Origin: Hydractinia symbiolongicarpus
Taxonomy: Eukaryota > Cnidaria > Hydrozoa > Anthoathecata > Hydractiniidae
Assembly: GCF_029227915.1 (NCBI RefSeq)
Contig: NC_079880.1
Span: 13,782,001 to 13,846,000 of the forward strand
Length of the DNA stretch: 64,000 nucleotides
Direction of reading: 5' to 3'
In this document: in pieces, positions 43,198 through 54,414 of the stretch
Position numbering within the stretch: the stretch's first letter is position 1
How the letters are laid out: every line of letters starts with the position of its first letter
Translations under genes and position numbers: made by a program
The notes under the pieces: model-generated
Told to the model about the DNA's origin: nothing
The model's input: the letters and a program-made list of their open reading frames with translations, nothing else
Database searches by the model: none

Positions 43198-43261
43198 CAA
43201 CCTCGTTCCCAGGCACTTTGCTTTGTTGCTCAGGGACCACAAGACCCTGGGGACGAGGTTG
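43198..43261. repeat. Short foldback MITE, complete copy (CAACCTCGTTCCCAGG arms)
   Basis: The left arm caacctcgttcccagg (43198-43213) faces the right arm ccctggggacgaggttg (43245-43261) across about 31 bases. Related single ends or copies lie at 7565, 11168, 32719, 40625, 42133, 43429, 45713 and 58755, making it the most frequent short repeat in the window. I recognise it from memory as a family common in cnidarian genomes. Confidence 0.8.
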
Positions 43262-44089
43262 TCTGGCAACATTAAATTGGTAATTAAGGGAATGATTGTT
43301 ATAAAAGAAACCACTAACTAATCGCTTTCCAATGAATATTTCATCTTTTTAAAATTATGTTCTGTCCCAACCTCCCTAGGACTATTATCTAAATCGCTAC
43401 CTGATATCGTAAAAAGCAAAATGATGTACTGGGAACGAGGTTGATACCGCGTCTACTGTTTTCCACATACAAACAAGGTTTTTAGTATGTTGTTTTGTAT
43501 TTTTCTGTGATTTTTCGTTGTTTTAATATTGTATGTACGATTGTAAAAAAAAATTGAACATGTATAAATATATATTCTTCACAATTGAGCCTGCTCTCTT
43601 TTATTGCTGCAAGTTTCATTCTCTTTCTCTCTATCTTCCAGTAAAGATGGCTACACATCTTTTGTTTATAAGAAACACAGTGTTTCTGAATTATAAGGCT
43701 GGGATTATATGTACTCTCAACTGCTAACTCACAAAATAATAGGAAATTTGGGAGATTAATTTTTAAGGTCATAAAACAAGGACACCAGAAAATCTCCTGT
43801 AAGGTTAAAAAAAAAAACAGGCTAAACCCGAAGTATGTTTTTTATAAAAAAGACGTGTACTGCTATTCCTAACAACATCGTTGATGTATTGCGAAAAGGT
43901 GTCAACAATGCATTGCGAACACGTTGTGACTTTTTCAAAACAGCAGGAATTAAAAAAGAACGAGAAAAACTTAATACAAAAACGTGTGTGGTGCTTATAC
44001 CATATTACAAGTTGTGTGTGAATTTTGCGTCATCTTAACAATGACAGAGATGATCAACAAATATGTAACTCCCGATAAATCAAACCTCC

Positions 44090-44470
44090 AAGGGATCGAG
44101 GAAAATCGAGTTGTTCGAGTTAGACGAAGCTTCCGTTAATTCGAATTTTATCTAAAATGAGATTATAGTTCGTGTTAAAGCGATTTTTTCAAGAGGTGGA
44201 GCAACAGTTACCAGGAAAAAGTGCAATCTTGGCGATGAAAGAGATATGCAAGTCCCTTATAAATTGAATTTACCTTGACAGCCAACGTCATTTATTTATA
44301 TTATATCAGGAGTTAATAAAAACTAAAAAAAGACAATTAAAATCTGATTTAGTCTTTGATTTCCTTCTTCGAGTAAAGCTTGAGTTATCCGAAGAAATTA
44401 GACTTAGAAAAATGGGCCAAGTTAACGAATGTTCGTGTTATCCGAGGTGTTCGAGTTAACCGGAGTTTTT
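44090..44470. repeat. Dispersed repeat with GTTCGAGTTA...CCGAG words
   Basis: The left edge carries aatcgagttgttcgagttag; the right edge carries gttatccgaggtgttcgagttaaccggag, with another tgagttatccgaag inside. Repeated cgagtta/ccgag words at both edges are typical of a decayed non-autonomous repeat. No coding content. Confidence 0.5.
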
Positions 44471-45645
44471 TATAAGTATTAAGTTCCAAGAACTCGAGAA
44501 AATACGTTATTTAAGTTACCAGGAACTAACTGTATCTTTCTGCGTGGATAAACGCATTCTGGTAAGAAATGTGTCATGTGTTTATTGTAAGAACTAACTA
44601 TGCGGGGAAGGGGCGGAAGTAATACTGAGATTTGACGATTAGAATAAAAAACAATAAACACGGTGTTTTGTTTGGATTCAAGCGACCATTACTTTAATAT
44701 CTATGAGATATTATTAAATTAATGTTTGTTCTCTGGCCGTTACTTCAACTTTTGACTCATGGACATTAAATATAGAGCGTTTTTAAATGCCTCTCTTTCT
44801 CAGTCCTCAGTCAGAAACAATCATTCACTCAAAAAAATTCGAAAATCTACCTGCTGTCAAAGTGAGTGTGGCCGCAGGTAAGTATGTGTTGGTGGAGAAT
44901 ATAACTGAAAATAGAAATTCGTAATTGATGTTGGGCGCTGCTAAGAATTATTTCATATATTGAACCAACCAACCAAATCACTATATTCCTGTCAATTACT
45001 GATGGTAAGTTACTTCACCTCTAGCTGATTCGTTAGTTCTCCAACTCGGAAAATGTCACAACCCTCAGAAATAAGTTCTTAAAACTTTTTGCTTAAAATC
45101 TTGTGGCAAGCAGTTATTTCCGCTTATTAAAACTGTGGCTGGCATATCGGAATTAAAATTATGGTATGTCTGTCTGGGATCAACGAGTTGTTTGATAAAC
45201 AGTGAGTTTGGCTCGATGTTAATCCTTTTTTTCAAATATAAACCAACAATTGCTGTATTTTTCAACTGAAAGTAAAACAATAAGGTAATGTTTATCACCC
45301 CTACTAGACTTTTCAAGTTATATAGAAATTCATCAACAATCATTATCTTCTCTTAATACTAATTTCAAACAGACAGCATTGAGTTTGAGTCAAATCAACC
45401 TCAGGAATCAATTTCTAGTGGTGTTTTAGAACAACGTCGTTCCCCAAGGCATATTGAAACTTTTTGAAGTTTTGACGGCGTTCCCAGTGTATAGTCTAAA
45501 CTGCGGCCATTTTTTTTAGTCAACCACGTTTGGGTCCCCCAATGGGTTTTGTGGTCATTTGTTACTCTATAAGAGGACAACCTGCCTAACGTGATTAGCG
45601 ATCGTTTTTTTGTCCCTCCGACAAGGTTTCACCTATGTAAGACCA

Positions 45646-45727
45646 ACCTTGTCTGCAGGGGATTTTAGCTTTTAAGATAAGTGCTGGCGGATTTGACATG
45701 GGCAACAAATCCTGGGGACGAGGATGA
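45646..45727. repeat. Short foldback MITE, second copy
   Basis: The left arm caaccttgtctgcagggg and right arm cctggggacgaggatg are decayed forms of the CAACCTCGTCCCCAGG arms, about 50 bases apart. Confidence 0.65.
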
Positions 45728-46520
45728 TGTAACACAACCATATTATTTTTCAAAAACAAAACATAAACATCCTCCTGCAAAATGAATGCGTAGTATAGTA
45801 TCTACATTTGCGATACAGTTTGTATAACTTGGATATCGCAGCGCTTGCATAGTTTCAAATAGTTTCTTGTATTCCACAAGTTGTGTTGAAGATTAAAAGG
45901 GAGAACTTTCTGAGAAAGTCATGTCAAAGGCTGGTCGTCTAAGAAAGGTGTTTTTTATTAAGACGACTAATTGCCTAAGAAGACGACAGAATTTTTTTTG
46001 AAATTTCAGAACGGCCACAGTTTGACGGTTTAAAACAAACAGAAAAATTTTAAGATGTATTTCAGTAAATAATGCTGTTTAAAATAAAACCAGCCTTGCC
46101 CTATGCACCGAGTAAGACTTCTAACTCTGTCGCACACAACCTCGTCATTTTTCGTTCATGTCGCCAATTCGATATGTCGCAAAAGACACAAGATGTCGGC
46201 AATGGCTATGTTACTTGCTGACTTTTCATATTTATTTATTTGATACTATCTTAAACACATTTCTTTTCCCATACTTCCCAGAGACTTTCAAATAGCTTTT
46301 TGCTAAAAATAGAAATGAATGAGGTTGACTTACATGCCTTTCTAGTCCCTAGAGCTCTTTGGAATAAAACGCTTTCGATGCTTATCTCAAAAAGTTCTTG
46401 GGTCGAGAATGACTTCATGCTTAAGAAGTAAAAAAGGCCGGATGACGAGGTGGGGAGCTTCGATGGAAAATGTGAGGAAGAATCGTTCCCGGTATTTTAT
46501 TCAAGCAATGGATTTCAAAG

Positions 46521-49500
46521 ATGGCGGACGCCAGCTTCGAAACGTGGTTAAATGGAAAATTAAGTTCCCTTGGTTTAGATGAAGAAGTTTACCTAGAATA
46601 TTTAAAAGGTGTACTTGAGGAAGGGGAAGATACTGAAGAGACTAAAGAAATCTTATTTGACATTCTATCAGGAGTTTTAGTGAGTCAAAATTTGTGTTTT
46701 TATAATCTTTGTCAGGTAAACAGATCTCATTTAGTATTGTATCTATTTCCAGAGAGATCACCTCCAAAGTACAAGATTTTCTTGTCAAGAATAGACTTTT
46801 ATTTGCCTCTTTTATATATACATAGTGTCTGAGTTTTTTGGCAATTTATTAAAATACGCGATTTCGGAATTAGCGAAGATTAGCTAGCTAGCTAGCTAGC
46901 TACAAAAATTGCTAAAAAAATATTTCAAACCAATTCTTGGATCAGGGTTAACATGCTTGACATTTTCTAATCCTTTTCAACAAAAAATGATCAACATATA
47001 TAAGTTCAACATCAATATGTATAGATGACTTGCTGAGGCAAATTTCCGTAAATTGTTGTTTTGATTGTACTGCGCATGCGCGAATTCTCGGCAGGCAAAA
47101 AGCATTGTAGCGCAAGCGATAACTCTTCAGTCACAAAGCTTTGCACAGCATGAACGTCATTGAAATGGAATTTTCTACTTATTACGAACACTTGGATAAA
47201 GATGATAAGATTAAGTATAAATCAAAACTGACTTTAACTAATGGATCAACAATACCAGACCCATATGGAATTAAAGATGGTTGGTCAAACGATGTCAATC
47301 TACTTGTTGACATATCTTGGGCAGACATCTACCACTATCTTGTTAATACACCTAGCGAGTATACCCACGAAAACTTAAAGGCATATAGATCATTGGAAGC
47401 CTTTAATTTTTTTGTATGCAATCATGTCCAAGAAGTCTACATTAATGATATATCTCCAGATTCTGAGTTTTGCTGTATAAAAACAAAAGTAAGTTGAGAC
47501 TAGCTTGTGTGTTTATGTGACTGTTTTGTGTGTTACATGTTAGTAACTGCAAATTATATAATTTAATTTTAGGTTCTACCAAGTCAAAGGCAAGGTCAGA
47601 AACAAACCCTTTATGATGTGTGGGTGTGCATCAACAAAAAAAAAATTGGATATTGACAGGAAATTGTACGTGCATGGCTGGGTATGTATATATCTGTATT
47701 TTTATCTTGTAAGTCTTACTTGTTCTACTAGAAGGTATTATATTTACATAATTAAACCATGTTTTTAGTCTTGGCTCAGCATGCAGTCATTTAGCAGCAT
47801 TACTGTTTAAATTGGAAGCATGTGCACGGCTACAGTTAAACAAAATTGCAGTAACCAGTGAACTTTGTCGATGGAACCAAACACGTAAATGTGCTGAACC
47901 AGAGTTATTGAAAAAAATAAACTTTAAGCGACCAAGAAGAGGAGACTTACCACAGGAAACGTCTAACAACAAAACGGTGGAACAAAATTATACTGTTGGA
48001 AACTTTCACAGTGCACAGTTTAAAATTAATCGAAACAAACTTCGCGAATTACAAGAAGTAATGCCTACGGCTTCATTCTTCACCAGGTATAATTCTGTTT
48101 TGTCATATTTTTTTGAATTTTTGTTCTACTTGCAGGCATTATTATAATGAAATTTCAAATTAGGAACTTTTTTCTCATTACATTACTGAAAATAAAAAAC
48201 AGGCATTATTATAATGAATTTTCAAATTAGGAACTTTTTTCTCATTACATTACTGAAAATAAAAAACAGGCATTATTATAATGAATTTTCAAATTAGGAA
48301 CTTTTTTCTCATTACATTACTGAAAATATAAGTATCCATTGGCAAATTAACTTTTGTTGTTTTTTTGCTACTAGTGTCACATTAGATGATGACTTTGAGA
48401 CACAGTCCATCAATTCCCAAACAGACACGGCTGATGAAAATGATATTAATTGCATTCCAGAGCCACTAACCAGCTTATACGATGCTGAAAGCATTAACTT
48501 TTCGCCCAAAAAACTAAAAATTGCATGTGACAGAAGTTTTCAACTTTACAAAGCTACATATGATCAAAAATCATATGATAACATGACAAAGGCTACATCA
48601 ATGCAAAGTTTAAGTAGTGCTTGGAAAGTTCATAGAGGAGGGAGAATTACTGCATCAAATTTTCACGAGGTGTGTCACAAGAACTTAAATGTGGTTGGAA
48701 AAAACTCGCTGTTGAATAAACTTATGAACTACACCACAATAGCCAATACCCCTGCATTAAATTATGGACGGCAATGTGAAAATAAGGCGAGGACACAATT
48801 TGAGGAAATTTTTAAGAAAGAGCATACATGTGGCCTATTACGCTTCACTGGGCTTCATGTAAGGGCAGATATTCCCTTTCTTGGTGCATCACCTGATGCG
48901 TTAATTAATTGTACTTGTCATGGTGAAGGTTTGTTAGAGATTAAATGTCCGTACAAGTATCGAAATGGCTTATCAGGATGGGAAAATGATAAAGACTTTC
49001 CGTTAAATTCAGACATGACAGTGAAGGAGAAACATAAATATTATTACCAAATGCAGGGGCAAATGTTGGTTTCAAACAGAGCATTTTGTTATTTCTTTAT
49101 TTGGACACCTCCGAAGACTGATGATAACTTTTTAATGCTTAAAGTAGAAAAAGATGATAATTTTTGTAAAAATATGCTGGAGAAACTAAATCATTATTTT
49201 TTTACAGTACTTCTTTCAGAAGTTGTCACCAGGAAAAACGATGTCTGTTTCGACAACAAGCAACAGCACTACTGTTCCTGCAAGCGCCCATGCTTTGAAC
49301 CGATGATTGCGTGCGACAACAAAGACTGTGCAACGGAATGGTACCACTACGTCTGTGTCAATATCACGAGAGCTCCTAAAGGGGCATGGCATTGTCCTGA
49401 TTGTGTGCAAAATAGGAAAGAGACAAATTAAAAAGATATATTATTTTATGATCTTTTTATTTAGTACTTTTGTATATATTTATAAGCTACAGTACTGTTT

Positions 49501-52500
49501 TGTATATATTTATAAGCTAATACACTGTAAAATCAAATAAAGTGACTATTTTTTTGTTACAACACTTGGATTTAAATTTACTAGTCCACAGACTGATATC
49601 ATTATTTCATCAGTCAAATCCACCTGTGTTATAGGGATTATGGATGACAGGATCTTAAATTTCTTAAGTCTACCAATTACTCGCTCAACATGTATTCGCA
49701 CATGTGCAATTTGTCGTGAGATGTCAACATCACGTGCTGTTAGCTGTTTTTTACCCCTAGTAAATGCAGGTATACGTAACACAGCACCACGGGTTGCAAG
49801 CTCCTCTTCAACTAAAAAACCTCTATCCGCAAGTACACAATCTCCATGCGTAACTAAGTCCAAAAAGCCGGAATTGATTGTAATAGTCTTGTCAGATGCA
49901 CGACCTCCCCATCCTGCTGATAGAAAACTCACAGTACCAGTTGGGGTAATTTCAATCAGGTATTTTATTGTGTTGTGGTTTTTGTAGTTAGAGTAGGTCT
50001 GTGCACGTGCGGTTAAGTTTATTGGTCTTTCTATAAAAATTTCTGTGCAATCGATAATGGAAATGCAGTTCTTAAAACTTTTAAATGAAGATGGTAAATT
50101 TGAGCGCATTGCATCTTTATCTGGCCAAACAATAAAATTTCGGAGCAATAAGGCCAAGGGTTGTATCCAAGTACGAAATATTTTAGAAATATTCCCTTCA
50201 CTGATTCCAAATCTTAAGCTTAAGTCACGGTTCATTAACCCAAGCTTAATTTTCATTAGGACTATCATCAGGTGATTTTCATAACCAAGACGTTGAATTA
50301 TAATTTCAGTATTCTCCTTAATCATATCTACAATCCATTCAAAAACACCTGCATTTGGTACACCAGTTAAAAAAGCCAAGTCCTTAGGTTTGGTCTTCAA
50401 ATAGTTATAATAGCAAGTTGGTTGTTTTAACTGAACACGTAATTTTGAAATTTCGACTTCTTTTTGTTTAGACTTCTCTTGGAGTAGTTGCTGATGTAAC
50501 TTTTTAATTTCATGATCCTTTCTCTTTATTTCTGTTTTCAACGACATCTCCCTATATTTCTGAATTAAGTCAATACCAGCAATTGTTTGAACCACTAAAA
50601 AAATATCAATATATAATTATTTAAACACGACACAATTTAAAAGCATGAGGTACAATGTGTCTACAGTTAGCTACCTTTGTCAGCTGTTGCTTTAAAGTCG
50701 GGTTCATCTACTACTAGACTTTCCTCAGCATCCTTGCTTTTCTGAACACCAACAGATTCTTCCTTTTTAAAGAGGTTAGCATTAGATGTAGCTTTTCTTT
50801 TTTTTAATCTTTCATATCGATCAAGATCATGCAAACTTTTTCTCTTGACTGCTGGTTTAAAAGAGAAAACTGATGGGATGTAGTCAATATGTTGTGGATC
50901 ATCTGACTTTTTTCCTGCAATATATAGAGATAAAACTTTTAATACTTTGTAAACACATAGTATCTCTTAGTAGCTGAATGCTACCTTACCTGTCACGAAA
51001 TGGGCACTACAGATTCGTGCATTATCCACTTGAATTTCACTTTCAGGCCAGTTCTTTCGCCTTAGCGCAGCTATCCACCTTTTCCGTCGTTTCTTCGTTT
51101 TCTCAGTCTTGTTAGTAGGGAATCTGTAAAAACTCAATTCTTTGTTACTTCCATCTCTTCTATTTTCACATTGTATAGCACAGCAACTGTCAGGCATGTC
51201 GAACAATCTGCAAATGACGTACTTTCCACTGAAATTAAATTAAACTGTGCTAGCAGTCATGTTTGTTTTGCCTGCCGAGAATTCGCGCATGCGCAGTACA
51301 ATCAAAACAACAATTTACGGAAATTTGCCTCAGCAAGTCATCTATTGAAACATAGAAATTTTCAAGTTTACTTTATTCCATGAAATTAATGAGTCAAGAA
51401 ATTAATGTGATTCAATGATATTATTTTGAAAAATACATTTAATTAACACGGTTGAGCAAGGTTGTTTTCAAAAATGCATTTAATTAACGCAAATTTGAGA
51501 ATATGCAATACCACACCAAGAAAAAATTACAGCAACAGTGGAATCCACGTTCTCTTTATTACAAGGTGATTTGGAAATCGAAATAAAAGTTTTTGTTGTT
51601 TGGAAAGACAATGTTGAAAATTTAAATTTTTTGAAGAAAAAGTGCTTTTAGTTAATTTTCCACTTGAACCAGAGTATGAAAACGACATAAAAGCTTATTA
51701 AAAAAGATCGCTGAAAAAGAGAACACCGTTGAGCTATCATCCAATGAGGAGAAAATGGTAGAAAAATTTTAAAAATATTTTACTGCAGTTTAATATTACG
51801 GTCAAACTATGATAAAATTTAAAAACTTTAATTTCAATAAATTGTATTCTAATTTTTGTATGGCCAATTTTCCTATCTTATATAATTTTTATTAATAACA
51901 CCACAAACAAAATGGTAGACCATTGCAGTGAATACCTTATCTGGACACTCAAAAGGACACAAACCAAACATTTTTATGTCCAAGTGAGGTGTTTAAGTTA
52001 ACAAAATTAATTTTTGATTTCAAAGTTAGGGCTTTCAACAAATGATTCTCGTCTTCTTTATTGGCGTATGACAATCGATACTTGAGCTTAGGTTAAAAAC
52101 ATATAAAGTTTAATTATAACTAATAAATATCAGAGTAAAGAGAATAATAAAATAAATAATTAATATACTTGTTAAGGAATATCTCTTGCTAGACACAACC
52201 TTGAAAAAAGAAAGAAAGAAACAAGAAATTGATAATTGATAAGTAAAAATTCTATTTGTTGCAAAGTTCAAAAAATGTGCTATTTTATGATTGTGGACAT
52301 ATGTGTGTGCATTTCGGTATTAATACGGGCAACACAATACTGTCATTTACACAAAGGCAAAGAAATGCAGTCGTAGTAAACAAAAAGATTCAATGAAATT
52401 TGAAAATTTCCCGCAAAAAGAGAATAGTGGTATGTTTTCACTGAAAAATTTATAATTTCATTTAAGCCGAAACCTACATGGGCCTGCTTTTTTCAGACAG

Positions 52501-54414
52501 CTTAGTAATACAAGTTGTGTTTATAATAATTTCTACTGCCTGAAAGTGGTAACTTATGTTACATTAATATGTTATGTTACATTAAAATATTTTCACAGAG
52601 TGAAACTAGGAGGTTAATGAATATTTCACATTTATTTTTTATACCAATTTCTCAAACGAGGTTAAATCAAGTAAATTTGCCCCTTTGTTTATTTCAGGAG
52701 GAAAATGTTTCTGAAGCTGTGGATGAAATAGTTCAATCTTGGGTGAATTTCACCAAATCAAGCCAGGCAAAGCAAGTTGAAGTGGTGGACAAACTGGATA
52801 TTGAAAGTATGAGAATCAAAGATATCATTGAGCAGCAACAATCAAAAGTTGTTCAAACCGGCAAAAGCAAACTAGTTGATTCAGAATTTAAGAAAAAGCT
52901 ATTGGAGCAGTATGCTACTGCGTCTGATGAAGAGAGGTAGGGAAACACACAATTTACCTTTTGAGAATGAGTGAACACGCTACTATGCATGAACATACTA
53001 TGGTTAACTGACATTTTTTGTTAAATGAGGTGGTAACTCAAAAATATTTTTTTTTTTTCTCTGAATACTATTTGTGTTAAAAAAACAGAGAGAGGGGAAT
53101 TGAAAACGGCCATGCATGTTTACCAAAAAAAAAATTGTTAAATTTTGGGTGCCCAATTTTTTGTCCTGCTTTTAATAAGTGAGGTGTGTTTTGTGAGTTA
53201 AAAAGACTGAGATGTGCATAACCGATTCTAAACTCAAGACAGGTGGTTGTTCGAAGGAGGCATTTTAAAATAAAAGGTGTGGTTAAAATAAGGTGGACGT
53301 TTAAGCATGAAATCAAGTTTGCGTCACCACGTCACGTGCCATAATTGATTAGTTTAGAATTCTTAGATTTAGGATCGGTAGCGCGTTCGATCCTCACATA
53401 AAGACGTTGAAGTCACTAATTAAAAGCAAAGTAAAGTTTGTATTGTTTCTTGTTTAGGGATGAAGATAACGATGATTCTTCAAGCAAATCTGTTCCACGT
53501 ATCCTTTTTTTTAGCAAATAGGTTAGGACGCCAAGAAACAAACAGGCTAGTGTCATGAACGCGGTAAATGGAAGCTTGCGATGTTCACTTTATTTCGTTG
53601 ACCTTATTTTCATTAGGTCGCGTATATTTTCGTTCATGAACCTTTCCGTTTCCCATGAACGTTTCCGTTTCCCATAAGCCTTTCCGATATCAAAGCAAAG
53701 CATTTTAAGCATGTCAATAATTGTTAAGTTCATGTGGAGTTTACACTTTTGTAGGGCCGTATGTAGCCTCGCATTGGTAAAGTAGAAAGTGAGTATGTGA
53801 ACTAGAAGTTTCAGCCTCAAGGCGAAGTGATAAACAACCTGTTGGGTGATTTAAGGGGATCCTTAAGTGAAAAATGATTTTGAGCTTATGTTGTAGAGCT
53901 AAAAAATTAAAAACAAGTCTTTTTAATTTGTTTTCGAACAGTTTTGATATGATGTTTTTTAAAGCCAGCTTGTATTTTTTCATCCTTTCCTTTCTTTTTC
54001 TCTTCATATACTTTACATTTTTTCTTCTTCGTTGAACGGTCAGGATTTGCAGCTAAAAAATGTCAGAAAGGTCAGGAAAATCGAGGTCAACTTTTGAGCG
54101 AACACCCTGTAATGTGAACACTGCATTCGCGATCGTCACTCGATGCGTTTTTTTACTAAAAATAAAGATGGCTGTTAAACGACTCTTGTGACGTCATTTT
54201 TATGTTATTGTGCTTTAACTCTTAACACACAGCCGCAAACACGAACACGCATTCCGTCATTGAGGAGGAGCGCATCAAGAGAGAGAAGGCAAAGAAGGAG
54301 AGCGACGATAAGAAAGTGCGAGATAAGCTGAACAGGGAAAAAGACAAACAAAAGCGCGATGAGCGACAGGAGAAAGAGAAGAAGCGAACGCAGAAAGGCG
54401 AGCGTAGAAGGTAG
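46521..54414 (+). CDS. CCDC43: CCDC43 (coiled-coil domain-containing protein 43), four exons
   Basis: Exons 46521-46679, 52698-52936, 53458-53498 and 54233-54414 join in frame to give 206 residues, close to the vertebrate length. Exon 1 encodes the conserved N-terminal domain (MADASFETWLNGKLSSLGL ... YLEYLKGVLEE). Exon 2 holds the second helical part (LVDSEFKKKLLEQYATASD). The last exon encodes a highly charged coiled coil (EEERIKREKAKKESDDKK) ending KKRTQKGERRR, the typical family ending. I recognise the family from both termini; its molecular role is not firmly established. Intron 1 is about 6.0 kb because a 4.3-kb ISL2EU-type transposon sits inside it; without it the intron would be about 1.7 kb. 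All splice sites fit GT/AG. Confidence 0.88.
47021..47022. repeat. ISL2EU target duplication, left (AT)
   Basis: AT precedes the left terminal inverted repeat and is repeated after the right one at 51344-51345. A 2-bp duplication fits this superfamily. Confidence 0.7.
47023..47100 (+). repeat. ISL2EU left terminal inverted repeat (78 bp)
   Basis: It begins AGATGACTTGCTGAGG and ends CTCGGCAGGCAAAA, and is identical to the reverse complement of 51266-51343. Confidence 0.97.
47071..47082 (+). promoter_or_regulatory. NRF-1-type palindrome in left inverted repeat
   Basis: TGCGCATGCGCG matches the NRF-1 consensus YGCGCAYGCGCR at every position. It lies 67 bases upstream of the nuclease gene ATG (47150); the mirrored copy lies 86 bases upstream of the transposase ATG. 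The match is seen directly; binding by a host NRF-1 protein is inferred. Confidence 0.6.
47150..49431 (+). CDS. SWIM zinc finger / YqaJ exonuclease / PHD finger protein of the ISL2EU element, one frame lesion
   Basis: Exons 47150-47488, 47573-47681, 47769-48086 and 48375-49431, all with GT/AG introns, total 1823 coding bases, one short of a whole number of codons. The gap is at an A10 run (47636-47645), where the frame would otherwise reach a stop; a real deletion or a sequencing error are both possible. Domains: SWIM finger (CTCMAG / CSHLAAL, split by intron 2); YqaJ-type PD-(D/E)XK nuclease with GASPDALI, LLEIKCPY and YYYQMQGQM; C-terminal PHD finger (CSCKRPC ... CATEWYHYVC ... WHCPDC). The nuclease probably processes DNA ends during transposition; the PHD finger may guide it to histone tails. 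Intron 3 carries a 67-bp triplicated repeat. AATAAA lies at 49536-49541. Confidence 0.85.
48133..48328. repeat. 67-bp tandem repeat, 2.9 copies, in an intron of the ISL2EU nuclease gene
   Basis: Units begin CAGGCATTATTATAATGAA at 48133, 48200 and 48267 with at most one or two differences. The first copy starts at a natural acceptor-like TTGCAG, so the repeats duplicate an acceptor-like sequence inside the intron, although only the last acceptor (48374) gives the conserved frame. Confidence 0.93.
49546..51197 (-). CDS. THAP-domain DDE transposase (DDE_Tnp_4 type) of the ISL2EU element
   Basis: Exons 50990-51197, 50675-50914 and 49546-50594 (minus strand), GT/AG introns, join in frame to give 498 residues with no stop. 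Exon 1 encodes a C2CH THAP finger (CCAIQC ... RICSAHF), the sequence-specific DNA-binding domain; an IPSVF box follows at the start of exon 2. Residues about 169-207 form a coiled coil, then a helix-turn-helix (LSLRFGISEGNISKIF). The DDE_Tnp_4 core has D331 (IIDCTEIF), D406 (LADRGF) and E453 (HVERVIGRL). It cuts at the inverted repeats and inserts the element. The ATG at 51197 is 68 bases inside the right repeat. All catalytic and zinc residues are present, so it may be active. Confidence 0.93.
51266..51343 (-). repeat. ISL2EU right terminal inverted repeat (78 bp)
   Basis: Exact reverse complement of 47023-47100, followed by AT (51344-51345). Confidence 0.97.
51284..51295 (-). promoter_or_regulatory. 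NRF-1-type palindrome in right inverted repeat
   Basis: CGCGCATGCGCA, the mirrored copy of the 47071 site, 86 bases upstream of the transposase ATG. Confidence 0.6.
51344..51345. repeat. ISL2EU target duplication, right (AT)
   Basis: Matches the AT at 47021-47022. Confidence 0.7.
51346..52697. other. Remainder of CCDC43 intron 1
   Basis: AT-rich intron sequence with no ORF, RNA gene or repeat that I can support, ending in the TTTATTTCAG acceptor. Confidence 0.6.

Larger units (their letters stand above)
42992..46520. other. No gene seen; several short foldback repeats
   Basis: Contains complete or partial members of the CCTCGTCCCCAGG family (43198-43261, 43366-43443, 45646-45727, 46139-46154) and a block with repeated GTTCGAGTTA/CCGAG words at about 44090-44470. 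The ORFs seen are short and lack domains. Confidence 0.5.
47023..51343. mobile_element. ISL2EU (IS4EU)-type DNA transposon, 4.3 kb, in CCDC43 intron 1
   Basis: Perfect 78-bp terminal inverted repeats, a 2-bp AT duplication and two convergent multi-exon genes: a SWIM/YqaJ nuclease/PHD protein on the plus strand and a THAP-DDE transposase on the minus strand. A YqaJ-type nuclease beside a DDE_4-type transposase is the signature of ISL2EU elements. The identical ends and the open transposase gene mean a recent insertion; the nuclease gene has a single-base deficit in an A-run. Both genes start just inside the inverted repeats, which therefore act as promoters. Confidence 0.93.

Noticed and set aside
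52569-52697. 5' extension of the ORF covering CCDC43 exon 2
   Set aside because: It runs through the intron; the TTTATTTCAG acceptor and family conservation place the exon start at 52698.
53340-53400. tRNA-like B box (GCGTTCGATCCTC) in a CCDC43 intron
   Set aside because: No matching A box or acceptor stem; at most a tRNA or SINE relic.
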